64,000 nucleotides of DNA from Brachionus koreanus (taxonomy: Eukaryota > Rotifera > Eurotatoria > Ploima > Brachionidae). Position 1 is the first letter of the stretch. Every line of letters starts with the position of its first letter. The stretch spans positions 71,066 through 135,065 of the forward strand of contig PJRA01000114.1 of assembly GCA_016987375.1 (NCBI GenBank). Reading direction: 5' to 3'. This document shows, piece after piece, positions 1 through 11,034 of the stretch. Position numbers and translations under genes: made by a program. Below the pieces are notes generated by a model, which did not search any database, had not been told where the DNA came from, and was given only the letters and a program-made list of their open reading frames with translations.

Positions 1-344
1 AACGTACACGTATCTTACGTGTTTTAATTTTCTATTTATTTTCAGGTAACTTACGTGAAAATAGACGTATTCTTTTTTTTATTTTACCGCCTTTTATACA
101 CATAAAAACAATCTTTGTGTTAACAAATAAACTTTTGCAACATACTGTATAACCCGTAAACCTTATTCAATGAGAATAAATTTAAAAATTTTTTGCAATT
201 TTTTTCGACTAAATTAACAGCTCTTTAAATAAAACCATTTTAGCAGCTTAAAAATACATAATAATTTCTAAATATTTTTTAAGAGTTCAAATTAAACCTT
301 AATCACGGAGATAAATTTGGAGAAATTTTTTGTTTCTTTTTAGA

Positions 345-672
345 CAAAAAAAGCGGCTTCTTCAGCTCCAGTCTCTTCATATCTTTTATCATATGTTTTT
401 TTCTTAATTGATTTGATTAATTTTGTTGCTCTTCCTTAAACTTTTTCAAAAAGCTTTGATATCAATTTTTGCTCATGGGAACCAAATACTAATAATGTAT
501 TCCAGGTGATTTCTTACTAATGCAGTGTACAGTGGCAATACCGTCTCTTTTCCGAGATATGAAAACGAATTTTTCATCTGGCTCTAAATTCTGTTTGTTT
601 TTGCAGCTGCTTCTGTGCACTGTCTGTTCCATTTCATGTTATTAGAAACGAATTCACCAAGGTCGTTAAAAT
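345..672 (-). pseudogene. LINE reverse-transcriptase C-terminal fragment
   Basis: On the minus strand this stretch reads as the end of a CR1/Jockey-type reverse transcriptase. It has a DLG-like block, a block ending LYTALVRNHLEY and then RATKLIKSIKKK, which match in order the post-polymerase region of the LINE at 8745-10744 (DLG, MVRPHLEY, RRATKLI). At least four in-frame stops interrupt it and no start or upstream polymerase core is present, so it is a truncated, dead copy. Family membership rests on motif order; the exact clade is not resolved. Confidence 0.75.
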
Positions 673-913
673 GAATAAAATAAAAACAAATTAAGTGTTT
701 TTGTTTCTTTCAAATAAATAAAATGTAAAATTCACCAAGTAAAATAGTTCACTCTGTAGTTTTTTATGTTGATAATTAAAAAAATTATTATATTATTTTA
801 TAGGTATTAAATTAATTGATTAATGATGATTTAGTTGTTAATAAAAACAAGAATTATTTCAAAAATTCAAAGACATTATTTTTTTGCAATCAAATTAAGA
901 ATTAGTTTTGAAT

Positions 914-1104
914 TTAACACTAAAAGCACCAAATTGAAAACTTTTTAAATCCTCATATCTTTTGAATGGATTTTTCAAATAATATGTAGATTTTAAAATT
1001 TTCTTTAAAAAATGATATTACTTTATAAAATTATTTTAGTTTTTTTTATAAAATACTTAAAAATTAAAAAAAGCTGAAAAAATGCTTGGTGCTTCTAGTG
1101 TTAA
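914..1104. mobile_element. Short TTAA-ended inverted-repeat element (MITE-like)
   Basis: The ends are inverted copies. The left end reads TTAACACTAAAAGCACCAA (914-932) and the right end (1086-1104) is its reverse complement with one mismatch. The 191-bp interior is AT-rich and non-coding. The ends resemble those of the elements at 19315-19558 and 55176-55404, so this looks like a dispersed non-autonomous DNA transposon family with TTAA at its borders. Confidence 0.7.
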
Positions 1105-1289
1105 AAATCAATTGGATTTTTCAACTAAAGGATGAAAAATTTCAATTAAATTAAATTCTTTTAATGGAAAAAAAAATATTTGGATATCAATTTTATTAAT
1201 TAAAGTAAATTAAGTATATTTAAATTATTCTATTGCTTAGTATATTTAAAGTTGCGATGTCGCAGTTAAACTGCAATCACAAAGTTAAA

Positions 1290-1495
1290 ATGCTTTTATT
1301 ATATTACATGTATCGATTTACTTGTCTATTATCTTTTTCCTAGCTTTGTTAAAACTGATTGACAAGCTCTTGGAGAGATTAAGTTAGCACGGGTTCGACT
1401 AGTGCTTATTTTTTATTTTGTATATTTTCATATTTCTAAGCTTATCAAACTTGGGAGATAAATAGATGTTTAAATAAAGGTTTATTATTATTTTC
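1290..1495 (+). repeat. Possible LINE 3' end with TTA-repeat tail
   Basis: A less AT-rich stretch holding GCACGGGTTCGACTAGTGC (about 1388-1406) is followed by AATAAAGG and a short (TTA)n run. A GC-richer block ending in a trinucleotide tail is typical of a 5'-truncated CR1-like LINE 3' UTR. No coding sequence is present and no second copy was confirmed in the window, so the call is tentative. Confidence 0.3.
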
Positions 1496-1805
1496 TCTCT
1501 TATTATTTCATTCCAAACTAACAGACTTAAATAAAAATATCAAACAAAGTATTTTTTGAACAAAACACCATCCAGATAACGTTACACTAGTATAAAGTTT
1601 ATATCCATTCACATTTTTCGCAAAAGTCTTTATTATAATAAAAAACAAAAAAAATTTTTCAACATATAAATATGTTTATGAGAAAAGTAAAAATAGTATA
1701 ATATTAACACTTTTTATATTTTTTGCTTAGGAATCAAAACTTCAGTTTTATGTCTTATTTTTTTTTCGAAAATTGAATAATTTAAGAAAGTAAAAAAAAT
1801 AGTTT

Positions 1806-2229
1806 TTATATTCCATTTAATCCAATAATTGAAGAAATAATCATAATTGATAATTGAAAGGTAATTCTTTCTTTGCTATTACAAAAATCATTCGAGCAAC
1901 AAGTTATTTTAGGACCTTTTGAAAAGATGCTTGTAAAATCTTTTTCAACACAAGATGAACAATTTCTTTTTGAAACATAGTTCGAAAAAAAAGATCGATA
2001 AAATACTCTCTAAATCAATAAAATAAATAAATTTTTGGCTTATTTTAAAATTAAATAAACTACTTCACAGATTTCTCCTGCAGAACAAACAGTTGTAAAG
2101 CCAAAACTAGCATCGTCAGAACAAGAAATATGTATATGACGATAAGAAAGGTTTGTAGCATTTTCAAGTTTTATATACTTATTAATAGGACATTGAAAGC
2201 ATATAAGTGAACAACCAAATTTAAAATTG
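1806..2229 (-). CDS. Ly6/uPAR-type (three-finger) cysteine-rich protein, 5' exon not found
   Basis: Two exons on the minus strand join in frame: 2229-2064 (acceptor read as AG before 2229) and 2009-1806, separated by a 54-nt GT-AG intron. The product carries an early C-x3-C-x2-C cluster, further single cysteines, and ends its domain with CCSNDFCN. That last block is the Cys-Cys-x-x-Asp-x-Cys-Asn signature closing Ly6/uPAR domains. After it come about 20 mostly hydrophobic residues and the stop, as in GPI-anchored family members. An extracellular, membrane-anchored role follows from the family; the ligand is unknown. No exon with a start codon and signal peptide could be found upstream, so the gene is incomplete as modelled. 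The region upstream of the first exon overlaps one arm of the compound inverted repeat at 2272-3154. Confidence 0.65.
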
Positions 2230-2271
2230 CTATCTATTTTATAAAATATTTTAATTTTAAAGACAAGTTCA

Positions 2272-3154
2272 GACGATGCAAAACTTCCACACTATTTTCA
2301 GATATGGATTTCGACCTCATTTTTAGATTCTTCACATGTGAAAACTTAGGGTTAGCCAAAATTTTAGGGGGATCTTAAACTTTACAGCCTTATTTAAAGT
2401 ATATCTTATTTAAGTTTTTTAACTTAGAATTTTATCAAGCGAATCTAGAGAATTAAATGCTTTATATTCTGAGATGGTTATCTTTAAAAAAAAATTAAGA
2501 ATTGACATTTTTTAGCTTTTTCAAGATCTACTTGTTTCCAAACCCCTTTACCTATATATTTTTATACAAATTCTAAAACTAGACAAAATTCTGAACAAAA
2601 CTATGGCTTTACTTTTTTTATTTTTTTAGTTTAAAATTTTTTATAATCGTTCAAAAAGTATCCATTTTTTAAAAAAAAAAATTTTTATTGAAATATTACT
2701 CAAAAAAAAAGAATTTAAATGTTAATTTTTGACATCTTTTTACATAATTATAAAATTTTGAATTCCTTTTAAATTTTTTTTTTAATTTTCATACTTTTTG
2801 TAATTTAAAAATGCCACTTAAGTCAGCCTTTTACCAAATTAGAATTTCAAATTTTGGAAGTTGTGCTGAAAAAAAAGAGGTTGTTGAAGAATCAGAAGAA
2901 CCATCTTCTGAAACAGTAACTCCTTCAAATTGTGATCCCATCGCTGATGAAACTTTCGAAGATACTAGTTTTGAAATTGATGAGATTACTTATGTTGATA
3001 TGAAAATTATATCAGAAATTAAAGATTTTATTCTTTTTTTCTTTATAATTTCAAAACTAGTATTTTCGTAAGTTTCATCAGCGATGGGATCACAATTTGA
3101 AGGAGTTACGGTCGAAATCCATATCTGAAGATAGTGTGGAAGTTTTGCATCGCA
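2272..3154. repeat. Compound inverted repeat
   Basis: The right arm 3046-3154 is the near-exact reverse complement of two separate left segments in order: 2272-2314 pairs with about 3111-3154, and 2911-2973 pairs with about 3046-3107. About 595 nt (2315-2910) in the left copy are missing from the right. The structure therefore arose by an inverted duplication followed by an insertion or deletion. An acidic open frame (2811-3071, 86 codons) runs through it on the plus strand; I do not recognise it and give it little weight as a gene. Confidence 0.75.
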
Positions 3155-3159
3155 CGAAC

Positions 3160-4302
3160 TTTAAAAACAAACTTACAAAGAAAAAATAAACTTGCTAATA
3201 ATATAAATGAATTTTTCATTTTTCAAAAATTCTGATCAAAATTTTTATTCAAATAAATGAAATCAACTTATATATACTTAAAAAATTTTAGCTAAAAAGA
3301 TACACTTTATAATTTTGAAATTAAATTTAAATAGGAAATCAAACAATTCAAAAAAAAATTTTCATTAATACCATAACAACTATAACTGTTTAATTTAAAT
3401 TATTTCAAGCGATTTCATGTTAGAATAAAAGAAAATCATGAGGAATATTTTGCATAATTTTTTTGTTTACAATTTGAAAATAATAGCGAATTAATTTTTT
3501 TAAAATAAAATTTTATCACAATTTTTTAAAAACTCTTTTCTTTTTCTCATTAATAATAGGTTTTTAAGTATTTTTTAAATAAAATATTTTTTTAAAGGAA
3601 AAATTCTGTGTTAAATCTTATATTTAATGTCTGCAAATTTTGCAAAAATTTTATCAATGCAAAATTGTGAACAGTACTTAGCTTTGATTTCAAACGACAG
3701 TATTTAGACAGTGACTTATCCAAGCCTATATAGCTGAAATTTGGAATACCGCAAGTGTCAGCTTAAGATCCAAATAAAAATTGGAATTTTAAATTTGGTT
3801 TCTCACTCACATGCTACTAATTTAATATTGGAATTATTTTGATCCTTTTGCACTCCACTAGAATTTTTTCTTCCAACTTCAAGTGACTTTTTGTGATTTA
3901 TTTGCATTAGACTGGAAATTGTTTTTCCACATTATTTAAGATCAAAGGACGGACATCATCCACTTTTATGAATTTAATTCCTTTTAGCTTTGTTAAAAGG
4001 TCTAGTCTTTACTCCATCAGAATAAACCTCAGCTAATACATCATTTATTTAAAATAATGTTTAATATAATAAACTAAAAAAAATTTTTTTTTTATTTTTT
4101 GATAAATTTTATCTAAATAATGTTCATTTTAAAAATGAGTAAATTAATAAATAATTCATTTGGAAAATGAGTACAATAATTCTGTCTTAAATAGTCGCTC
4201 TTTTGTAAAGAATAAAATAATTCATTCTTAAAATTTTAAATTTTTATTCAAGCAACTCAAATCTATTTAAATGAATGAAAATAATGATATTTCTTATATT
4301 TC
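3160..4302. other. Gene-free AT-rich stretch
   Basis: No coding frame, RNA gene or clear repeat is seen here. The sequence is AT-rich with homopolymer runs. The part just before 4303 should include the promoter of the BEN-like gene, but no promoter motif can be claimed. Confidence 0.5.
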
Positions 4303-5601
4303 ATGAAAACTAAAATGGATTTATTATCGAAAAGAATGCAAGTTTCATTTGTTCCACAAAATTTTACAATTTTTTCTGAAGACAGCGAAAATCTAACAAT
4401 ACTCAGACCACATCCATGTCTAACTACAAGCTCAGAGCCTTCAAATTTAATAAAACTACCAGAAAAAGAAGCTTCGTCTATCTCCTCAAAGAAGCCGTTA
4501 GCCAGTTTCAGTATGAATAGTCGTGAATATTGTCTTGTTCATTTAGAGAATAAGAAATATTGTGTTTTAAGCATAAGAATGATAAAAAATCAGAAAAACT
4601 CTTCTATATCCATTGATAAAACATATAATATAATGTTTGGCAACAAAATAAAGAGAGGCACTGTAGTACTTATTGGTAGATTTGTCAGAAAAGAAATAAA
4701 AATTAAAATAATTTTTTTTCTTCAAGGACATAAATTTGATTGTTTCAATCGAATGAAGCGTTTGCAAGCAAATGCAATAAAAGACGAAAATTTGGAAAAG
4801 CCAGCTTGTCAAGGCATTGAAGAAGAGTTGAAAAAAAAAGATCAAATAATAAAATCAAAAGACGACGAAATAAACAAATTAAACAAATCTATTGAAAATT
4901 TTAAGAGAATCATAGGTTTAAAGCTGCAAAAAAATTATATTATATTTTTTAGAAATTTTTATTTTTAGACAAAGAAAATGTAAAAAGTATGAAAAAATTT
5001 TGTAGCAATATTTTAGAACTATGTGAAAATGAACCAGTTTGTTCAGATTTAATTCAATCAAAAACTGAAAAGTCTGTTTGTGTATCTGAAAATTATCCAG
5101 ATGAACGTTTCAGTGTTCAACTAAAGTGCACAATGGAAGAGGCTCTTAAAAAGTCTGATACAAGTTCTCTGGCATTTCGAAAAGTAATGACTTTAGTTTT
5201 CCCCGATGTTTTCTTATGGGCTGAAAATTGCCGAAAAACAATGGTTGATAAATTTCCTGAAAGAATAATGGCATGCTTTGGTACATTATATGGAAAAAAA
5301 GATTTCTTTTTGTTTATATTTTATTTAAGATTTTGTAAAAACAAAATATCCCGAGTTTACATTGAACACAGCTTGGTCAATAATGACCAAAATATCTAGC
5401 AATAGTAGAGTAAAATTAAAGCATCTTGGATACAGCATTGTGAGCAAATATGATACAGCTAATCAGACATCAACTCACGAGATTTTCAAAGCTAATACTT
5501 CTAAAGCAGATGCTCAATTTGGCTCAAAAATCGAAAAAAAAGCTTGTTCAACAAATATAAATGTTGAGAAAAAACTAGATGATGTAAAAAGTGCAAATTA
5601 A
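4303..5601 (+). CDS. Nuclear-type protein with coiled coil and probable BEN domain
   Basis: Four exons join in frame: 4303-4675, 4727-4915, 4969-5280 and 5330-5601, with introns of 51, 53 and 49 nt, giving 381 residues. A Ser-rich N-terminus is followed by a small beta-rich segment and then a charged coiled coil made of Lys/Glu/Asp heptads. The C-terminal 150 residues include a helical block with AFRKVMTLVFPDVFLWAEN, and after the last intron FVKTKYPEF. The spacing recalls BEN domains (a hydrophobic helix ending in LF, then a YV-like motif before an FP), which bind DNA or chromatin proteins. The BEN assignment is inference from pattern; the gene model itself is well supported because every junction keeps frame. 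The last 60 residues are hydrophilic. Confidence 0.6.
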
Positions 5602-6039
5602 ATCAAACTTTTTTTTCAACTTTATTAACTTTAAATTAATTTAAAACCAGCGGTTTTCTAAAAAAAAAAAAATTGTATTTTTCCTTTTTTTTTTTGGTTT
5701 GCGTCATTCAAAAGTATCATGTTCTTTGTTTTCAAACACATTTGTAAAAATCCAATTTAAATATTTACCTAACAAAAGCATAATTTACTAAATAAATTTA
5801 AAATTACTTTTTGCTAAAATTTTTTTGTTTTTTTTTTTTTAAAAAATTTTAAATGACAAAATCACATGACTTAAAAAAAAGAAATTATAAATTTTGGTAA
5901 CGAAGACTTGAAAAAAAAAAATTAATTATTACTCCAATTTAGTTTAAATACCTTAAACGTGATTTTTACATAAGAAATGAATAAAATGAATAGTATAGGA
6001 AAAAAATAAAATTAATTTCTTATTCAATAGAATACCAAG
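5602..6039. other. Intergenic, homopolymer-rich
   Basis: This 3' flank of the BEN-like gene and 5' flank of the next gene holds long A and T runs and no recognisable feature. Confidence 0.5.
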
Positions 6040-7560
6040 ATGCTTGATACTATAAAGCAAAAATGGAACAAAATCGAAAAACCGATGAGGATATATGTAT
6101 TTTTTAGTATTATAGATTTGACCGTAGGCTCGCTTGGCATGCTTTTGTATGGAATTTTTACAGCAACCTACGGTCCTGTGTGGGTTCGCAACCAATACAT
6201 TGGTCTTTGGTTGCTGAGCATCCTATTTTTTTACTCAATTCAATCCTTATATCTAGAGCTGAGAACATGGTCGACAAAATTCGGTTTTTTCCTAGACGTT
6301 GTGTATTTTTCCATCAGCGTTATCATAACTCTAATTCTAGCAATATTCTACTGCATTCCGCCTAGAATAGATGGCTTAATATGGGCTTTTTACATATTTG
6401 CTGTTAACCTTACCAATGTTGCCATACTTTTTCAAAAAAGACACCACTTAAACAACTTGAATAAAGCAGAAGCAAAAAATTTCAAATATGTTTTAATTCA
6501 AATTGTTAAAGTTTTTAATTTTCTTCTAAGATTGCTATTTATTATAGTGACTTGTTTTCTGATAAATGGTGCATCACAGGAAGCCATAGGAAAGTCAAAA
6601 TATCCAGCCAGAGGAAAAATTGTTGACATTAAAATATCCGATTCAAGCACTAAAATGGTAAAATTTCACTTTTTGTGCGATGGTCCTTCTTCAAACAGAC
6701 CGATATTTTTATTCGAGGGATCCGCTAGTCATGGCCTAGCCGACTATCTGAGCATTCAAAAACTGCTTAAGCAAAATGATAGACGTTCATGTATTTGGGA
6801 CAAACCTGGACTAGGCTACAGCGATTACTTATTGACTGATATTGAAAATTATTCTCAATTGTATGATAATTTAATTAATTCATTAGGTGAGACTGGACCT
6901 TTTAATTTTGTTGGCTGGGGCGGTGGTGGTTCATTAATTTATGAATATGCATTCAATCATGCGGAAAAACTTAGATCTATTACTTTTATTGACTCAGCCC
7001 CGAATGATGTCGAAATTCGAATAAGAAAAAAAATCAAAAGCTGGAACGACGCACAAACTGAAGACTACAAAAATTCTTTGTTTTCGGAACGAAAGGCTTT
7101 GTTTAGTGTGATAAATGGTATTGGGGTGCCGTTTGGTTTAATGGCACCATTTAGTCCCGATTACAAGCCGTTTTTCACCGACTTATCTGATGAAGTAAAG
7201 TGGTATTTTTTGACAGAAAAAACTTGGATTAATCAAGAATACTTTCTAAAATCTGTTTTATTTGATAAAGATGTTTTTAGCGAATACAAAATAAATCAGT
7301 CTATACCGATAAATTTAATCACTACTGTAAAAAGCGATGATCAAATAAAGCAAAAATGCAAGGATAAAAAAATTTCAATTGATTCGGAAGAATGTGAATA
7401 TGATGTTAAATTCAACAAAGAATTAATAGATATTAAAAAAAGTTTGATGAGTTTAAGCTTAAATGGTAAATTATTTGAATGTACTAGTGATGAGTGTGAT
7501 TTGGGTTATTATGTTGGTAAAGGTGCTGAATATACTGTTAATAAACTGCTTCAAATCTAA
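6040..7560 (+). CDS. Multi-pass membrane protein with alpha/beta-hydrolase-like domain lacking the nucleophile
   Basis: This single-exon gene of 506 residues has an N-terminal half with about five hydrophobic segments (roughly residues 19-44, 54-72, 83-106, 112-132 and 158-177). The second half has an alpha/beta-hydrolase fold pattern: a strand ending IFLFEGSASHG (oxyanion region), RSCIWDKPGLGYSDY (the D-x-P-G-x-G-x-S block), then the nucleophile elbow at residues 291-297 reading VGWGGGG. Family members have G-x-S-x-G at the elbow; here residue 294 is Gly where Ser is expected. No catalytic-type His motif is evident near the C-terminus. I infer a membrane-anchored pseudo-hydrolase, possibly a binding or structural protein. 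The intact long frame argues against a decaying pseudogene. The GGC codon at residue 294 is one transition away from a serine codon. Confidence 0.8.
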   Translation: MLDTIKQKWNKIEKPMRIYVFFSIIDLTVGSLGMLLYGIFTATYGPVWVRNQYIGLWLLSILFFYSIQSLYLELRTWSTKFGFFLDVVYFSISVIITLILAIFYCIPPRIDGLIWAFYIFAVNLTNVAILFQKRHHLNNLNKAEAKNFKYVLIQIVKVFNFLLRLLFIIVTCFLINGASQEAIGKSKYPARGKIVDIKISDSSTKMVKFHFLCDGPSSNRPIFLFEGSASHGLADYLSIQKLLKQNDRRSCIWDKPGLGYSDYLLTDIENYSQLYDNLINSLGETGPFNFVGWGGGGSLIYEYAFNHAEKLRSITFIDSAPNDVEIRIRKKIKSWNDAQTEDYKNSLFSERKALFSVINGIGVPFGLMAPFSPDYKPFFTDLSDEVKWYFLTEKTWINQEYFLKSVLFDKDVFSEYKINQSIPINLITTVKSDDQIKQKCKDKKISIDSEECEYDVKFNKELIDIKKSLMSLSLNGKLFECTSDECDLGYYVGKGAEYTVNKLLQI

Positions 7561-7974
7561 TCTATTTTGTTTGTTTGTTTTACCTTATTTTTTGAATATA
7601 CATAAAAGATAAAATTTTTTCAACTGAATAAAAATCCAACTCAATTTTTTTAAAGATTTTTTTATATCAAATCATTAATTTGGATCATTCGATACTATAA
7701 AATTTAGTGCTATCATTAAATAGTAAAATAGATACATGTTTTTAATTTTTTGGAAGACATTCATTTTTTTAAAATATCCTCTGAACGAAAGATTCTCTTT
7801 TTTTAAAGAGAAATGTTTCAATAGTGTTTTGAAAAGAAACTTGAAAATTATTTTTTAAACATCAAAGCAAAAAGTTTAATTGGAAATTTTTAAAAAAGTA
7901 TATTTTTAGAGTGTTATTTTTTAAAAAATTTTATAATTTTATTCTAATGAAAAATTAAATTAGGGTTAATCTTT

Positions 7975-8042
7975 TCTCCCACACCAGTATTTGAGCTTTC
8001 GACCCTCTATTTGAATGACTTATACACTTGGCTATACGGGCC
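7975..8042 (-). repeat. tRNA-like sequence, degenerate (possible SINE head)
   Basis: Read on the minus strand, TAGCCAAGTGTATAAGTC resembles a pol III A box and GGTCGAAAGCTC a decayed B box at tRNA-like spacing. The acceptor ends do not pair, so this is not a functional tRNA gene. It may be the head of a tRNA-derived SINE or a tRNA relic. Confidence 0.3.
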
Positions 8043-8369
8043 AAATCGTCCTAATTTAACTAAAGCATTTTTTCCTAATGATTATAATTGATTTTTGGCA
8101 AATGTCCAAATATTTCATTGTATTTATTACATTAAAAGTTTCTTATTCAAATGTTCCCAAAAGGTTGTTAATTTTATATTGATTAAATTATTGAATAAAG
8201 CACCAATTTTACTTAAGGTTTATTATTTTTCAATGGCATCAAAAAAATTTCTTTATTCATATAAAAATTAAGATGCATTATAAAATTTTACCAAAAAATA
8301 AAAATAAACTAAAAAATTAATTAATTATTTTTAATTTTATACCAATATTGAGACCTTTTTCTTTCCTGG

Positions 8370-8615
8370 CTAAGGCCTTGAACCTTTAATGGTATCATTG
8401 TGTTTTTCAGGTATTGTTGTTGATATTTTATGTAAAGCAATTAGAATAATATGTTCACTCATGAAATTTTTCAAACTAAACTTATCTGTGGAAAATCGTT
8501 TTAATATAATCTTTAAATATTCAATAAATTGAGAAAATGGTACTCTTTCTCGGACAATAAATATGAGCATCATGTTTCGATACAATGGTTGCTTCTAAAA
8601 TATCAAAATAAAAAT
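8370..8615 (-). pseudogene. Unassigned open exon-like stretch
   Basis: On the minus strand a T-rich tract ending in TTTTAG at about 8598 is followed by about 75 open codons (begins KQPLYRNMM, ends in a stop). No start codon lies at its 5' end and no partner exon was found, so it may be an orphan exon or a relic. No homology is recognised. Confidence 0.25.
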
Positions 8616-8744
8616 TTTTTTCTCAGAAATTTTAAAATGATTAGTGATTTTAAAAAATTATTTCGAAAAATAAGATGAAAAAATATTTTTTGGTAAAATT
8701 ATGAATTTTTTACGTATTATGAAACAAGTTTATATCGTATTATG

Positions 8745-10744
8745 AAAAAGCTTGTGAACGTTTTATTCCAAAGAAAAGTAACAAGAGTAATAAAAAGCCA
8801 TGGATGTGTCAAGAAACAAAGTAATTAATAAAAAAAAAGTACTCTACTTGGAAATCACTTGAAGCAAGTGGTTGGTGCGAGTCAAAAAAGAAAAAGTTTA
8901 TAGAAATCAGAAACAATTGTAATAAAAAAATCAAAAGTGCTATAAAAAATTACGAAATGAATTTAGCTTAGATATCAAAATAGAACCCTAAACTTGTGTT
9001 CAACTATGCAAATCGAAACACTGTTATTAAGCAATCTGTAAAAGCTCTAATAGATTATAGTGAAAAAAGCATCTCAGATATGGTCGAAATTGCTAAAACT
9101 TTAAGCGAATACTTTCAATCAGTCTTCTGTGGGGACGACTCATCGCCTCTCCCTTTTGAGATTAAAACGATGGAACAGTGTGACCCATCTGCTGAGCATC
9201 TCATAAATGTAAAGAAGGTAAGTGAGAAATTGTCAAATTTAGATCCGAATAAGGCTATCGGACCCGACAGGATTCATGGATTTATACTTAAAAATTGTGC
9301 TAAATCGTTTGCTTTTCCTCTTTCAATCCTGTTTAGAAAATCGCTAATTTTAGGTGAGCTACCAGAATTTTTGGAAACAAGCAAATGTATCACCTTTACA
9401 TAAGGAGGGCTCTAGACTGTCTCCACAAAACTATCGTCCAGTATCGTAAACTTGTATTGTATGCAAAGTCTTGGAGTCCATTATTAAAGAACCAATGTTA
9501 GAGCATTTGCTTAAAAACATTTTAATATCTAAATCACAACACGGTTTCTTACCAAAAAAGTCATGTCTGACCAATTTATTGGAAACCATTGATTTTATTT
9601 CTAAAGGCATATCAAATGGTTTACCGCTTGACATCATCTACACAGATTTTGCGAAAGCTTTCGATAGAGTTTTTCATAGAAAGCTTATGTATAAACTCAA
9701 ATTTTTTGGACTTGGTGAAGTCCTGATAAATTGGATAAAAGCGTTTCTTGTAGTACGTTAACAAAGAGTAGTATTAGGAGATACCAGCTCAACTTGGATA
9801 AAGGTAAAAAGAGGAGTTCCTCAAGGTTCAGTGCTAGGTCCTCTTTTCTTTATTATTTATATAAACGATATGCTGAGTATTGTCCAAAACAATTGTAAAG
9901 CTTTTGCTGATGATACGAAAATCTTATCAACAATTGATAACTTGAACTCGAATTATAACCTTTAATACGATATAGATAAAGTGTGCAAATGGTCAAAAGA
10001 ATGGTCGACTCAGTTAAATGTAGAAAAATGCAAAGTTGTTCATATTGGCAACAAAAATCAAGAGTTTGATTATAAAATTGATTCAAAAACCTTGAGTAAG
10101 TCAAATGCTCAAAGGGATTTGGGCATTTACATACAAAGTGATTTAAAATGGACTACTCAAGTCAAAAATGCTACAGCTAAAGCAAATAAAATGTTGGGCT
10201 TAATTAGGAAAGCATTTAAATATCCTTGTAGCGAGACTATCAAATTATTGTATTGCTCAATGGTTAGACCACATCTAGAATATGCTGTCAGTGCTTGGTG
10301 TCCCTATACAGAAAAGGACATAAATGAACTTGAAAGAGTTCAACGTAGAGCAACAAAGTTGATTACAGAAATTCGTAATTTGGATTATCAACAACGCTTG
10401 TTTAGGCTAGATTTAACTAACTTGAAGAAGATTAAGAGGTGATCTAATCCAGATGTACAAATTGGCAAACAATTACGAACAAATTAAATTTAATAAAGGA
10501 ATCAACTACAGTCTTAACACAAAACCTGGTAACAGAAGATATGAGTCGAGGAGAAATAGCTATTGTCTCACGCGTGAAAGAATAATGAACTATCTTCCAA
10601 GATTTAACGAGCATGAATAGTTTCAAAGCGAAGCTTGATAGTTGGTTGGCGAAACAAAAAGAAGCGACTGCTAAAGCTCAGCTCTTTAGAGCTATGCTTA
10701 GATATCATATAAGCTGCAGTTTATACTTCTATTACTACTGCTAG
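8745..10744 (+). mobile_element. Degenerate CR1/Jockey-type LINE (reverse transcriptase ORF2)
   Basis: Blocks of a non-LTR retrotransposon run in order on the plus strand. The linker after the endonuclease is at about 8750-8970. Reverse-transcriptase motifs follow: NKAIGPDRIHG (about 9250), the QNYRPVS block (about 9424), FLPKKSC, IYTDFAKAFDRV, the VKRGVPQGSVLGPLFF block (about 9806) and the catalytic FADDTK (about 9901). The post-RT region ends with a tail of aromatic residues and a stop at 10742-10744. Several in-frame stops (for example near 9448, 9760, 9963, 10440 and 10482) and frameshifts break it, so it is inactive. The 5' endonuclease half is missing. The YXDD-equivalent catalytic pair is still readable, which suggests moderate age. 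Confidence 0.9.
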
Positions 10745-11034
10745 AATTTGAATTTTATTTTGAAATTGATAAAAAATACAGTTCAAATTTTAACTTGTTA
10801 ATTCAAAATTGAGAATAATTTTACTCTAAATCTGCAATTTGTCAAAAATATTATATATTTTTTTTAAATTTAAAATCAAGTCACACTTAATCTCAATTCC
10901 TCTTGAATTTAATATTTTTGAAATATAAATATTTCTTTAGAAGTAAATATTGAATTTATTTTTTAAATACAAAAAATACATTTAAAAACTTAGAACCCTC
11001 AAGTCTACGTTAAAATAAACTGAAAAAAATTAAA

